Shown here piece by piece: positions 52,900 to 61,490 of a stretch of DNA of 64,000 nt. Source of the DNA: JANQTF01 sp041741415. GTDB lineage: Bacteria > Bacteroidota > Bacteroidia > J057. The notes beneath the pieces were generated by a model. It was not told the origin of the DNA, searched no databases, and saw nothing but the letters and a program-made list of their open reading frames with translations. The stretch covers positions 1-64,000 of the forward strand of contig JBGSKC010000043.1 in NCBI GenBank assembly GCA_041741415.1, written 5' to 3'. Positions within the stretch are counted from its first letter, which is position 1; the number at the start of each line of letters is the position of its first letter. The translations under genes were made by a program, and so were the position numbers.

Positions 52900-53682
52900 A
52901 TGCGCCTGAAAATCATGACACTGTTCCTGGGCTTTTTGGCTGGCACTACGGCTTGGGCTCAAGAGCCTGAAGCTCAAACTGAAACCCTGCCAAAGTGGCA
53001 TTACAACCTTCATGGCACCACTTCAGGCCGGATCACCACAGGCACCTTCCGGCAGTTGGTGCTTGCCAATCAGGCAGAAATAGAATTTTCCTCCAGGCGA
53101 TGGCATTTTTCCAACTTGGCCACATACCGCCTGAACAAAACCAACGGATTCAGCATCGAAAACGATTGGTATGAGCTGGCCACGACTTCTTGCTATGTGA
53201 AAGGGGAAAAGTTGTTTCCCACTGGTTTTTACAGCTTCGACAACAACCTTGTGTTCCGCGTCGATTCACGGCACCTCGGCGGTTTAGGGCTCAGTACACA
53301 GAAAAAATGGGCGCACGGTTTTTCTCGCCTGGATCTGGGAGCTGGGTATGAAAGCACTTTGTTCAACGGAACAGAATTTGAAAACAGCGACCTCATTGGA
53401 TCAAAAAGAGAGAAAACACTGGTCATGATGCGCATCCTTCATCGGCACCAGTTGCTAAAGGGCAAAATTATTTTCTCTAATATGATATTTTACCGGCATT
53501 CACTGAAGGAAAAGCAAGATTTTTTCCTCAGAATAGCCCCAAGCTTATCCCTAAAAATCACAAAAGGTTTGTCGGTTTCGGCAAATTATATTTTCCGCTT
53601 TGAAAATGTACACCTATCTGCCTTGTCAGACACCAATTCATTATTGGCTTTTGGGTTTGCATATCAGTTTCAAACACTCTAA
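52900..53682 (+). CDS. Outer-membrane beta-barrel protein, DUF481-like
   Basis: A 260-residue protein with signal peptide MRLKIMTLFLGFLAGTTAWAQ. The mature part is a run of amphipathic strands (ANQAEIEFSSRRWHFSNLATYRLNK, GEKLFPTGFYSFDNNLVFRVDS, FSRLDLGAGYESTLFNG, ILHRHQLLKGKIIFSNMIFYR) closing with the aromatic-rich LLAFGFAYQFQTL typical of barrel C-termini. It resembles DUF481 outer-membrane proteins. The start at 52900 gives the signal peptide; an earlier in-frame ATG overlaps the previous gene. Part of the AraC-led operon. Confidence 0.8.
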   Translation: MRLKIMTLFLGFLAGTTAWAQEPEAQTETLPKWHYNLHGTTSGRITTGTFRQLVLANQAEIEFSSRRWHFSNLATYRLNKTNGFSIENDWYELATTSCYVKGEKLFPTGFYSFDNNLVFRVDSRHLGGLGLSTQKKWAHGFSRLDLGAGYESTLFNGTEFENSDLIGSKREKTLVMMRILHRHQLLKGKIIFSNMIFYRHSLKEKQDFFLRIAPSLSLKITKGLSVSANYIFRFENVHLSALSDTNSLLAFGFAYQFQTL

Positions 53683-53694
53683 CCTTCTTTTAGA

Positions 53695-54507
53695 ATGAAA
53701 ACCATTGTGATTACAGGAGCAAGCTCAGGAATCGGAAAAGCAACCGCAAAGCTCTTTGCTGAAAAAGGCTGGCAAGTGGCTGCAACTATGCGCAATCCCA
53801 TGCAGGCATCAGATCTCGAGCCCTTCGGAAACCTGCAGCTGTTCGCTTTGGATGTTACGGATCCCGATAGCATCAGGCAAGCAGTGGAGCGCATCCTGGC
53901 CGGACTTGGAGCGGTGGACCTTGTGGTCAACAATGCGGGGTATGCGCTGGCGGGGCCGTTCGAGGCAACCACCTCCGACCAGGTTTTCCGGCAGTTCAAC
54001 ACCAATGTATTCGGCCTGATGGACGTTACCCGCGCTTTCCTCCCGCATTTTAGGGAGCGGAAATCAGGGTTGTTCATCAACGTTTCCTCTGTGGGCGGCC
54101 TGAGCACCTATCCTTTCTCGAGTCTCTACCATGCCACTAAGTGGGCGGTGGAAGGATTCACGGAGTCCCTTTCCTACGAATTGGGCGAGCTGGGGATACA
54201 GGTCAAACTAATTGAGCCCGGGGCAGTAGCTACTGACTTTGGTGGCCGGTCCATGGAGTTCGCCATGCCAGAAAATCAGCCGGAGTATGGGCCTGTCATC
54301 CACCAGTTTATGTCAGCCCTGGCTAAAGCCAACCGAATTCCAGCAACTGCGGAAGAAATTGCCTCGGGTATTTTTGAAGCCGCCACTGACAACAAAAAGC
54401 AACTTCGCTACCCTGTCGGAGATGCGGCCCAAATTTTTGCCCTGAGAAAACAACTCGGGGATGATGCTTTCCTGCAATTTATGCGAGAGCAGATGCTGAG
54501 CAAATAA
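53695..54507 (+). CDS. Short-chain dehydrogenase/reductase (SDR)
   Basis: A 270-residue classical SDR oxidoreductase. The NAD(P) motif is TGASSGIG (7-14), NNAG is at 79-82, and the catalytic triad is Ser132, Tyr145 and Lys149 (SSVGGLSTYPFSSLYHATK). The substrate loop EPGAVATDFGGRSMEF follows. The Arg in MRNP after the second strand suggests NADP preference. It is 12 bp after the barrel gene and is the last gene of the AraC-led AT-rich operon; the substrate is unknown. Confidence 0.95.
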   Translation: MKTIVITGASSGIGKATAKLFAEKGWQVAATMRNPMQASDLEPFGNLQLFALDVTDPDSIRQAVERILAGLGAVDLVVNNAGYALAGPFEATTSDQVFRQFNTNVFGLMDVTRAFLPHFRERKSGLFINVSSVGGLSTYPFSSLYHATKWAVEGFTESLSYELGELGIQVKLIEPGAVATDFGGRSMEFAMPENQPEYGPVIHQFMSALAKANRIPATAEEIASGIFEAATDNKKQLRYPVGDAAQIFALRKQLGDDAFLQFMREQMLSK

Positions 54508-54667
54508 CGGCAAAGATTAGCAGGAGAGGCGACGAGGCTAACAGTAGTGCAGTCAGGTTATCTGCTACTGCCGGCCTCCCGGCCCCGAAGTCGAAAAAGC
54601 CTCCATTCCGAGCTCGATTTTACGGTTTATGTCTCACCCAGGGAGGAGGCACCACGCATGATGCAGC

Positions 54668-55180
54668 TCAGGGCTGGGCTGCCTGGTCGAGTATGCCAAG
54701 ATCCAGATGGCTGGCTTCAGTTTCCGAAGCCTCCTCCACACTCTGCGCCAGACTGTTGAGCTGCTGCTCGAGCAGTGCCAGCTTTGCTGCCCGGAGGGTC
54801 GCCTCCCGGTTGAGCAATGCCTCGGCTCCTTCCCATTCCGGGTCATCGACGGCCAACTGGGCCTCTTCAAGTGTGCGGCGATACTGGGTGGTGAGGGTGG
54901 CTAATTGCTCCTCCAGCGAAGTCAGGGGCATTCCCAGGCGGAGCGCCGATTCAATTGACTCCTCTGCAGGTTCCATCCACCAGCTCTCCTCCTGCTGCGC
55001 CCGCGCCTGCAGCCGACTGAGGTTTTCCGCCTCCAGGTCCTCCTCCACCAGGCTTTCCGCCAACATACTGGGTTCAGGATCAGTGAAGGAAACCGGGCGA
55101 AACTGGCTGGTTTGTGCACGAAGCAATGAAAGGCCGGCGACCAGAGCGAAGAGGGAAAGCAGAGCAGGACGAATGTTCAT
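54668..55180 (-). CDS. Small secreted coiled-coil protein of unknown function
   Basis: A 170-residue protein with signal peptide MNIRPALLSLFALVAGLSLLRAQ. The mature part is very rich in Glu, Ala and Leu and almost wholly helical (EEDLEAENLSRLQARAQQEE; TSLEEQLATLTTQYRRTLEEA; LRAAKLALLEQQLNSLAQSV), so a coiled coil is likely. No family is recognised. It is transcribed alone, convergent with the SDR gene and divergent from the porU region. Confidence 0.7.
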   Translation of the reverse strand: MNIRPALLSLFALVAGLSLLRAQTSQFRPVSFTDPEPSMLAESLVEEDLEAENLSRLQARAQQEESWWMEPAEESIESALRLGMPLTSLEEQLATLTTQYRRTLEEAQLAVDDPEWEGAEALLNREATLRAAKLALLEQQLNSLAQSVEEASETEASHLDLGILDQAAQP

Positions 55181-55382
55181 AACTAATGAGGTAATCGCTG
55201 TTTAAGTTGGCAGGGAGCTCAAAAGTAGAAAGGAGACCATCTGAATTGCTACGTATTTTCGGAATAAACCTAACTGCCTCCCCGGAATTATTTCTTTTCC
55301 TCACAGGTTCTTCGTCATTCCAGCCAACCTTTGCGGGGGGAATGAAGTTTGCTTCAAGACCAGACACCTGATTATCTTCGAC

Positions 55383-55487
55383 ATGGAACTCATCAAAGAA
55401 CTCATGCTCGTGGCGGGCCTCCTTGGCGGCGCCATCCTGTTGCTTCTCCTCACCATCTTTGCCATGGTAAAGCGGAGTCGCCCCTGA
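55383..55487 (+). CDS. Small single-pass membrane peptide (34 residues)
   Basis: A short frame, ATG at 55383 to TGA at 55487, encodes a 34-residue peptide: MELIKELM, a continuous hydrophobic helix with a G-G pair (LVAGLLGGAILLLLLTIFAMV), then the basic tail KRSRP. This N-out/C-in single-pass pattern obeys the positive-inside rule, which is unusual for a chance frame. It lies 108 bp upstream of the porU start in the same direction. Function unknown; conservation is untested. Confidence 0.45.
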   Translation: MELIKELMLVAGLLGGAILLLLLTIFAMVKRSRP

Positions 55488-55594
55488 GACAATTACAGAA
55501 TGGTGGGGTCCCCATTTTTACCTTTCCTGCGAGAGGGGTATTTGCTTATTTGGCTGTATTCCTTTTGAAACGTGTTTATCCTGATTGCCCTCAC

Positions 55595-58500
55595 ATGAAG
55601 CGCCTCATTCTCATTGGATTACTTTGCTGGCTGGCTTCGCCAATTGTGGCCCAGACCTACGCCGATCACTCTCAGCTGGCCCAGGGAACCTGGGTCCGGA
55701 TTCCGGTGGTGGAAGATGGCCCCTACGCACTTTCAGCCTCTTTTTTCCAGGCTGCCGGTTTCAACACCGCCCAGATTGACCCGCGTCAGATCCGGATTTT
55801 TGGCCGGGGTGGCGGCATGTTGCCCCAGGCCAACAATGTGGAGCGGCCCGACGACATGCCCGAAATTCCCATTGAGGTAATTGGCGAAGATGATGGCGTG
55901 TTCAATGCCGGCGATCAGGTTCTTTTCTATGCCCAGGGCCCACACGCCTGGAGATATCAGAGCGAATCGGAGCAGTATCAGCATGAATACCACCTTTACA
56001 GCGACACCAACTACTACTACCTCACAATTGGACCGCAAAACGGCCTCCGCGTACAGGAATCAACCGTTTCGGGTACGCCCACATTTACAAGCCAGTCTGC
56101 CCGCTCCACTTTCTGGCATGAGCAGGACCTGGAAAATCCGTTGAAATCGGGCCGCTACTGGCTCGGAGAGCGCTTCGACCTCACAACCGAAAGGATATAT
56201 ACCTACCCGCTTCACGCCCCTTCTGCCGATGGTTTCCTGCTGGTGCGGGTGCAGGTTGCTGCCCAGAGCGATGTCAATACCAGCTTCACAGTTTCAGCGG
56301 GTGGCAAAACCCTGGGAACTCTTTCCCTCGGCAGCGTCAATCTCGGCAACAGCGAGGCCCGCAGGTTCTGGACACGATCCGGCTCCTTTACCCTGCCGGT
56401 CAACCAACTGCCCCCCGGTGATTCTGTGCAGATTGCCATTACCTACATCAAAAACGGTTCCTCCCGCTCCGACGGCTGGCTCGACTGGCTGGAGGTGGAG
56501 TATGTGAGCGAATGGAACGTCGAAAACCGCGCCCAGGCGCTCTTCCACTTGGCAGAAAAACAGGCTGGCGCTGGTCAAATTGCAGAAGTGAAACTGCAGG
56601 GAATGAGCAATGCCTACCGGATCTGGGACGTGAGCGATCCCATCCGTCCCGTGGCGGTGCCTTTTGTACTCAATGGCAGCGAGGCCACGTTGCAGCTTTC
56701 CGCTGAGCGCGCCGACATGGCCCTGCTGGCCTTTCGCAATCCCCTGCCCATTACCCTGTCATCCGAACCTGTGGCCAATCAGGACCTTCACAGCCTGCCA
56801 TTGGTTGATTATCTGGTGATTACCGCACCGGCCTTTCGCGCCCAGGCTCAGCGCCTTGCCGATTTTCACGCCCAAACCTATGGCCGCAGCACAGCAGTGG
56901 TAACGCCGGAGGAGATTTACCATGAGTTCTCTGCTGGCATGCAGGATGTTTCCGCCATCCGGGATTTCATCCGCATGTTCTGGGTGCGGTCAAATGGAAT
57001 ATCGCCCGGCTTCGTGACCATGTTCGGCGACGGAACCTACCTCTACAAATACATCTCTCAGAACGTCAATAACAGCACCAACTACCTGCTCACTTATCAG
57101 AGCCGCGACTCCTGGGAGCCGACAGACAGCTACACCAGCGACGATTTTTTTGTGCTTCTGGAGGATCATGAAGGATTTTGGGGAGAAAATTCGGGGGTTC
57201 CCGGCGATGCGGTGGTTCAGGTAAACACCCTCGATGCCGCCATCGGGCGCCTGCCGATCGAGAATGAAGCCCAGGCGAAAGAAATTGTTGACAAAATCAT
57301 TGCTTACGCCACCAACCCCGGGTCGGAGTATTTCGGCGACTGGCGCAACCGCATTGTGCTGGTAGCCGATCACAAAGAAGATGAAGGCAATACCCACGTG
57401 CGTCAGGCCAATGGCTACACCAGCCAGATCAACCAGGCGAATGCCTGCTACAATGTGGACAAAATCTACATGGACAACTACCCGCAGGTGCTGTCTGTTG
57501 GCTTACCCCGCTTTCCCGAGGGCAGGGAAGCCCTTCTCACTGCTTTTGACCAGGGAGCTTTGATCCTCAACTACACCGGCCACGGCGGCGAGCAGGCATG
57601 GTCAAATTCGCGGATTCTGGAAAACACCGACATCCTGAAGATGAAAAACACCTTCAGGACGCCAGCTGTGGTGACGGCGACCTGTGAGTTTGGCCGCTTC
57701 GACGATCCCACCGTCAGGTCAGGGGCCGAAATCATGGTCATGACCCCCGAAGTTGGGGCCATCGCCCTGTTTACAACCGTTCGACTGGTGTATTCTTCCC
57801 CCAACCAAACCCTGAACCAGAACTTTTACCGCGAGGTCTTCACCTTCGACAGCCTGGCGGGGCGCATGCCAACCCTCGGCGAGGTGATGTACAGAACCAA
57901 AAACAGAACCTTCACTGCCGGTACCCTGGCCAACCTGAACTCCCGCAACTTTACCCTCCTTGGCGACCCCGGCCTTAGCCTGAACTATCCCAAATATCAG
58001 GCGGTGATTACCCACATCAACGACCAGCCCGTGACACCGGGCCAGATGGATTCTCTGCAATCGCTCGCCAGCGTGGAAGTGAGGGGAGAAATTCGCAACG
58101 AACTGGGCCAGCCACTGCCCAATTTTGCCGGAGAGATGGACATCACGGTGTTTGACAAGCCCAGCGTGTTCACAACCCGCCAGTCTGCCTACACCTTTAC
58201 CTGGCAGAAAAACCGCATTTTTAATGGCCGCTGCACCGTAGAAAACGGCCAATTCCGGTTTTCCTTTGTGGTGCCGATCGATATTTCGTACGAAAATGGC
58301 GATGGAAAATTCAGCCTGTATTTCCACAACGAAACCACAGACGGCGCAGGCTGCTACGAGGAATTGTATGTAGGCGGCACCGACGCCAGTGCTGAGCCCG
58401 ATGACCAGGGACCGCGGGTGGAGTTGTTCATTAACGACGAAAACTGGGTGGACGGCGGCATCACGGATGCAAACCCCTACTTGTTTGCCCGTGTGTTTGA

Positions 58501-59068
58501 CGACAACGGCATCAACACAGCCGGCTCGGGCATCGGCCATGAAATTTCGGCGGTGCTGGACGGGGACGAGTCGAATGTGCTGATTTTGAATGAATTCTAC
58601 GAAGCCGACCTCAACGACTACCGCTCGGGATCCGTTCGCTACCTGCTCCGCGACCTGGAGCTGGGCGAGCACAACTTGCGGATTCGGGTGTGGGATGTGG
58701 CGAATAATCCGAGCGAAGCCCGCACGACCTTTATTGTAACAGACAATGCCGTGGCAGCGCTGGACCAGGTGCTGAATTACCCCAACCCTGTGATCGACGA
58801 AACGCGCTTTTTGGTGGCGCACAACCAGGCCGGAGAGGAGCTGGAGCTGGTGATTGACATTCTGGGCACAGATGGGAGGCTGGTGCGGCAGCTTCGACAC
58901 CTGTTTACTGCCGAAGGCAATGTGAGCCGCGACCTGAGCTGGGATGGCACCAACGAGGCAGGCAACCCGCTAAATGACGGTTTTTATATCTACCGGGTGT
59001 CCGTCCGCAACCTCAGCACCGGCCAGGTGATCGAGGCGGTGCGCAAACTGGTGCTTGTGAAGGGGTGA
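55595..59068 (+). CDS. porU: Type IX secretion system sortase PorU (C25 gingipain-family)
   Basis: An 1157-residue outer-membrane/surface protease that removes the C-terminal sorting domain of T9SS cargo and attaches the cargo to the cell surface. Signal peptide MKRLILIGLLCWLASPIVAQ marks the start at 55595; the frame runs further upstream but covers other sequence. The peptidase C25 catalytic pair is His663 (NYTGHGG) and Cys697 (TATCEFGRFDDP). An N-terminal beta domain (~20-430) and a C-terminal FlgD-like/type-A sorting region (LNYPNPVIDETRF...NDGFYIYRVSVRN) complete the usual PorU layout. porV follows, as in other Bacteroidota. Confidence 0.96.
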   Translation: MKRLILIGLLCWLASPIVAQTYADHSQLAQGTWVRIPVVEDGPYALSASFFQAAGFNTAQIDPRQIRIFGRGGGMLPQANNVERPDDMPEIPIEVIGEDDGVFNAGDQVLFYAQGPHAWRYQSESEQYQHEYHLYSDTNYYYLTIGPQNGLRVQESTVSGTPTFTSQSARSTFWHEQDLENPLKSGRYWLGERFDLTTERIYTYPLHAPSADGFLLVRVQVAAQSDVNTSFTVSAGGKTLGTLSLGSVNLGNSEARRFWTRSGSFTLPVNQLPPGDSVQIAITYIKNGSSRSDGWLDWLEVEYVSEWNVENRAQALFHLAEKQAGAGQIAEVKLQGMSNAYRIWDVSDPIRPVAVPFVLNGSEATLQLSAERADMALLAFRNPLPITLSSEPVANQDLHSLPLVDYLVITAPAFRAQAQRLADFHAQTYGRSTAVVTPEEIYHEFSAGMQDVSAIRDFIRMFWVRSNGISPGFVTMFGDGTYLYKYISQNVNNSTNYLLTYQSRDSWEPTDSYTSDDFFVLLEDHEGFWGENSGVPGDAVVQVNTLDAAIGRLPIENEAQAKEIVDKIIAYATNPGSEYFGDWRNRIVLVADHKEDEGNTHVRQANGYTSQINQANACYNVDKIYMDNYPQVLSVGLPRFPEGREALLTAFDQGALILNYTGHGGEQAWSNSRILENTDILKMKNTFRTPAVVTATCEFGRFDDPTVRSGAEIMVMTPEVGAIALFTTVRLVYSSPNQTLNQNFYREVFTFDSLAGRMPTLGEVMYRTKNRTFTAGTLANLNSRNFTLLGDPGLSLNYPKYQAVITHINDQPVTPGQMDSLQSLASVEVRGEIRNELGQPLPNFAGEMDITVFDKPSVFTTRQSAYTFTWQKNRIFNGRCTVENGQFRFSFVVPIDISYENGDGKFSLYFHNETTDGAGCYEELYVGGTDASAEPDDQGPRVELFINDENWVDGGITDANPYLFARVFDDNGINTAGSGIGHEISAVLDGDESNVLILNEFYEADLNDYRSGSVRYLLRDLELGEHNLRIRVWDVANNPSEARTTFIVTDNAVAALDQVLNYPNPVIDETRFLVAHNQAGEELELVIDILGTDGRLVRQLRHLFTAEGNVSRDLSWDGTNEAGNPLNDGFYIYRVSVRNLSTGQVIEAVRKLVLVKG

Positions 59069-59070
59069 TA

Positions 59071-59232
59071 GAGAGGTCAGAAGTCAGATCGCTAAGCTGT
59101 GAGAAGTCAGAAGCCAGATCGCTATGCTGTGAGAGGTCAGAGGTCAGAAGCCAGATCGCTGCGCTGTGAGAAGTCAGACCAGAGGCGTAGCCGATCTTGT
59201 CTGACCTCTCACCTCTGACTTCTGACTTCTCT
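59071..59232. repeat. Tandem ~30-bp repeats with inverted arm between porU and porV
   Basis: Starting 3 bp after the porU stop, about three units of the form GAGAAGTCAGAAGCCAGATCG plus a CTATGCTGT-type end follow each other (59071-59100, 59101-59130, 59131-59167, the last with one extra heptad), built from GGTCAGA/AGTCAGA heptads. An arm at about 59200-59232 is the reverse complement of the heptad part, so a long imperfect hairpin can form. Units are not separated by unique spacers, so it is not a CRISPR array. Confidence 0.85.
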
Positions 59233-59324
59233 CCCCCCTGGCAGCGGATTTCCCCTTCCCTTCGTTGTTAACCTGTGCACACATTTTGCCATCACGAACA
59301 GGTAAGGAGCATCGGGGAGATGGT

Positions 59325-59355
59325 TTTGGAAACTCAGAAAATGCTCCTACCTTCG
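59325..59355 (+). promoter_or_regulatory. Candidate porV promoter (-33/-7 pair)
   Basis: TTTG at 59325-59328 is followed after 19 nt by TACCTTCG (59348-59355), one mismatch from TAnnTTTG. Both the spacing and the -33 box fit the Bacteroidota sigma-A pattern. The expected 5' leader to the porV ATG at 59451 is about 90 nt. It implies porV can be transcribed apart from porU. Confidence 0.5.
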
Positions 59356-59450
59356 CTTTATTAATCATCACCGGACCATTGCTTCGCCTATGAATTGAAT
59401 GCTACTTAAGACCAATTACCTTCCACGCTTTACTTTAAGGTAGCATCGAC

Positions 59451-60599
59451 ATGAGGAAATTCACGCTGACCGTAGCCTGCCTGGCATCCCTGCTGGCTTC
59501 TACCCAATTATCCTGGGCGCAGGGACCGACCACCGGTCAGGACGCACCCAAAACCATCACCACCGCAGTTCCCTTTCTGATGGTGGCTCCTGACTCCCGC
59601 AGTGCCGGGATCGGCGAAGCCGGGGTTGCCCTCGCCAACGACGCCAACGCCATGCACTGGAATGCTTCCGGCCTGGCCTTCATCGACAGCCGCATGGGCT
59701 TTAGCATGTCATACTCGCCCTGGCTGCGCGCTCTTGGCATCCCCGACATCAACCTGATGTACCTTTCCGGCTACTTTAACACTGGCAATGCCGGTGTGGT
59801 CGGCGCTTCGCTTCGCTATTTCTCCCTCGGCCAGATCGACTTCACCGACGGACTCGGCCTCCCGATCGGCAGCGACAAACCCAACGAATTTGCCCTCGAT
59901 GTGGCGTATGCCCTCAAGGTCTCTGAACAATTCTCCGCAGCCCTCACCCTCCGCTATTTCCAGAGCCGCCTCGCTTCTAATGGGGCCCTTCCAGGAGATG
60001 CAAAGCCAGTAAACAGCGCCGCAGGTGACCTGTCGTTCATGTACAAAAATGATTTTTCGATGAATGGCGCGACAGGCCCCATTCCTGTTCGATTCACCTC
60101 GGGCGTCAATATCTCCAACATCGGCCCCAAAGTATCCTATTCGGCTTCTACTGCCAATCGTGACTTTATTCCGATCAACCTACGCGTTGGGTACGCCTTC
60201 CGCTTCTTCCTCGACGAGTATAACAGCATCACCTTCACCAACGACTTCAACAAGCTGCTGGTGCCCTCAGAAGGTGGTCGCTCCGAAATTCCGCTCCTTC
60301 AGGGCATTTTCGGCAGCTTTGCTGACGCTGAAGACGGCCTGCCCGAAGAATTGTCTGAAGTGAACATCGCCGTCGGCGGTGAGTACTGGTACCGCGACTT
60401 GTTCGCTGCCCGCCTTGGCTTCTTTTACGAAGACCCGCTCAAAGGAAACCGCAAATTCATCACGCTGGGCGCAGGCCTGAAGTACAACGTCTTCGGACTC
60501 AACTTCGCCTACCTCGCCCCGCTGCAGCAAAACCACCCGCTGCAAAACACCCTGCGATTCACGCTCACCTACGACTTTGACTCCGCAGGGAACCAGTAA
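59451..60599 (+). CDS. porV: Type IX secretion system outer-membrane protein PorV (LptO)
   Basis: A 382-residue outer-membrane barrel of the FadL-like type, with signal peptide MRKFTLTVACLASLLASTQLSWAQ. The N-terminal motif TAVPFLMVAPDSRSAGIGEAGVALANDANAMHWNASGLA is the PorV hallmark (D-S-R-S-A-G-x-G-E-A-G-V-A...A-N-A-x-x-W-N-x-x-x-L-A), and the C-terminus ends in an aromatic/polar strand (LRFTLTYDF). PorV carries cargo from the translocon to PorU. It follows porU on the same strand after a 382-bp spacer that holds the repeat and a candidate promoter. Confidence 0.95.
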   Translation: MRKFTLTVACLASLLASTQLSWAQGPTTGQDAPKTITTAVPFLMVAPDSRSAGIGEAGVALANDANAMHWNASGLAFIDSRMGFSMSYSPWLRALGIPDINLMYLSGYFNTGNAGVVGASLRYFSLGQIDFTDGLGLPIGSDKPNEFALDVAYALKVSEQFSAALTLRYFQSRLASNGALPGDAKPVNSAAGDLSFMYKNDFSMNGATGPIPVRFTSGVNISNIGPKVSYSASTANRDFIPINLRVGYAFRFFLDEYNSITFTNDFNKLLVPSEGGRSEIPLLQGIFGSFADAEDGLPEELSEVNIAVGGEYWYRDLFAARLGFFYEDPLKGNRKFITLGAGLKYNVFGLNFAYLAPLQQNHPLQNTLRFTLTYDFDSAGNQ

Positions 60600-60628
60600 C
60601 GTACGTGCAACTGATCCATTATAGACCG

Positions 60629-60661
60629 GGAGAGGGTGAATGACACTCTCTCCTTTTTTTT
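60629..60661 (+). terminator. Intrinsic terminator after porV
   Basis: GGAGAGGGT (60629-60637) pairs with ACTCTCTCC (60645-60653) with one G-U pair and a 7-nt loop, followed by eight T residues. It lies 30 bp after the porV stop and just before aroE, so aroE should have its own transcription or read-through supply. Confidence 0.85.
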
Positions 60662-60667
60662 CTGCCC

Positions 60668-61411
60668 ATGGACACCTACGGCCTGATCGGCAAAACGCTG
60701 AAGCACAGCTTTTCGAAGCGATTTTTCACCGAAAAATTCGAACGGGAAGGCTTACAAGCCCGCTATGAGCTGTTTGAATTGGATACCATCGGGTTGTTTC
60801 CGGCCCTTTGGCAAAGCCAGCCCGGCCTGCGCGGCCTCAACGTGACAATTCCCTACAAAACAGAGGTCATTCCCTTTCTCGACTGGCTGTCTCCCGCTGT
60901 GGAAGAAATCGGGGCGGTGAACTGCATTCGCCGGGGAAGCCACGGGCTCGAAGGCCACAACACCGATGTGCTTGGTTTTGAGCGGTCACTGAGGGAGCAG
61001 TGGCAGGGCGAATGGCCGGAGGAGGCCCTGATCCTCGGCAATGGCGGCGCAGCCAAAGCAGTCGCTTTTGTGCTGAAAAACCTGCCCGGCATTCAGCAAA
61101 TCCGGACGGCGACCCGCTCGCCGAAAGCACCGGGCGAGTGCGACTATGCCAGCCTCAACCGGCTCGACTGGGCCACCTGCAGGCTGATCGTCAACACAAC
61201 GCCGCTGGGAATGTACCCGGAGGTGGAAAGCCTTCCGCCGATTCCCTACGAAATACTGGGCGCTACCCATCTGGCGATGGACCTGGTGTACAATCCTGCC
61301 GAAACGGCCTTCATGCGGGCCGCTGCCGCGCAGGGAGCCAGGGTGGCCAACGGCCTCGATATGCTGATTTATCAGGCCGAGGCCGCCTGGGAGATCTGGA
61401 CCAGGGACTAG
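60668..61411 (+). CDS. aroE: Shikimate dehydrogenase
   Basis: A 247-residue NADP-dependent enzyme that reduces 3-dehydroshikimate to shikimate in the aromatic amino-acid pathway. It has HSFSKRFF for substrate binding, catalytic Lys64 (NVTIPYK), Asp100 (GHNTDVLGF), the glycine-rich ILGNGGAAKAVAFVL and the terminal GLDMLIYQAEAAWEIW. It is slightly short for the family (usually 260-290) but no element is missing. Only aroE of the pathway is in the window. The ATG 6 bp after the porV terminator run leaves a very short leader. Confidence 0.95.
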   Translation: MDTYGLIGKTLKHSFSKRFFTEKFEREGLQARYELFELDTIGLFPALWQSQPGLRGLNVTIPYKTEVIPFLDWLSPAVEEIGAVNCIRRGSHGLEGHNTDVLGFERSLREQWQGEWPEEALILGNGGAAKAVAFVLKNLPGIQQIRTATRSPKAPGECDYASLNRLDWATCRLIVNTTPLGMYPEVESLPPIPYEILGATHLAMDLVYNPAETAFMRAAAAQGARVANGLDMLIYQAEAAWEIWTRD

Positions 61412-61490
61412 CCCGCTTGTCAGGCCGGGGAGTACTCAGGCTTTGTTCCATGGGCAAAGATGGCGAACTTTGCCCCATACATTTTCTCAC

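Noticed and set aside
59071..59232. A possible CRISPR array
   Set aside because: The units adjoin directly without unique spacers, include heptad sub-repeats and an inverted arm, and no cas gene is nearby.
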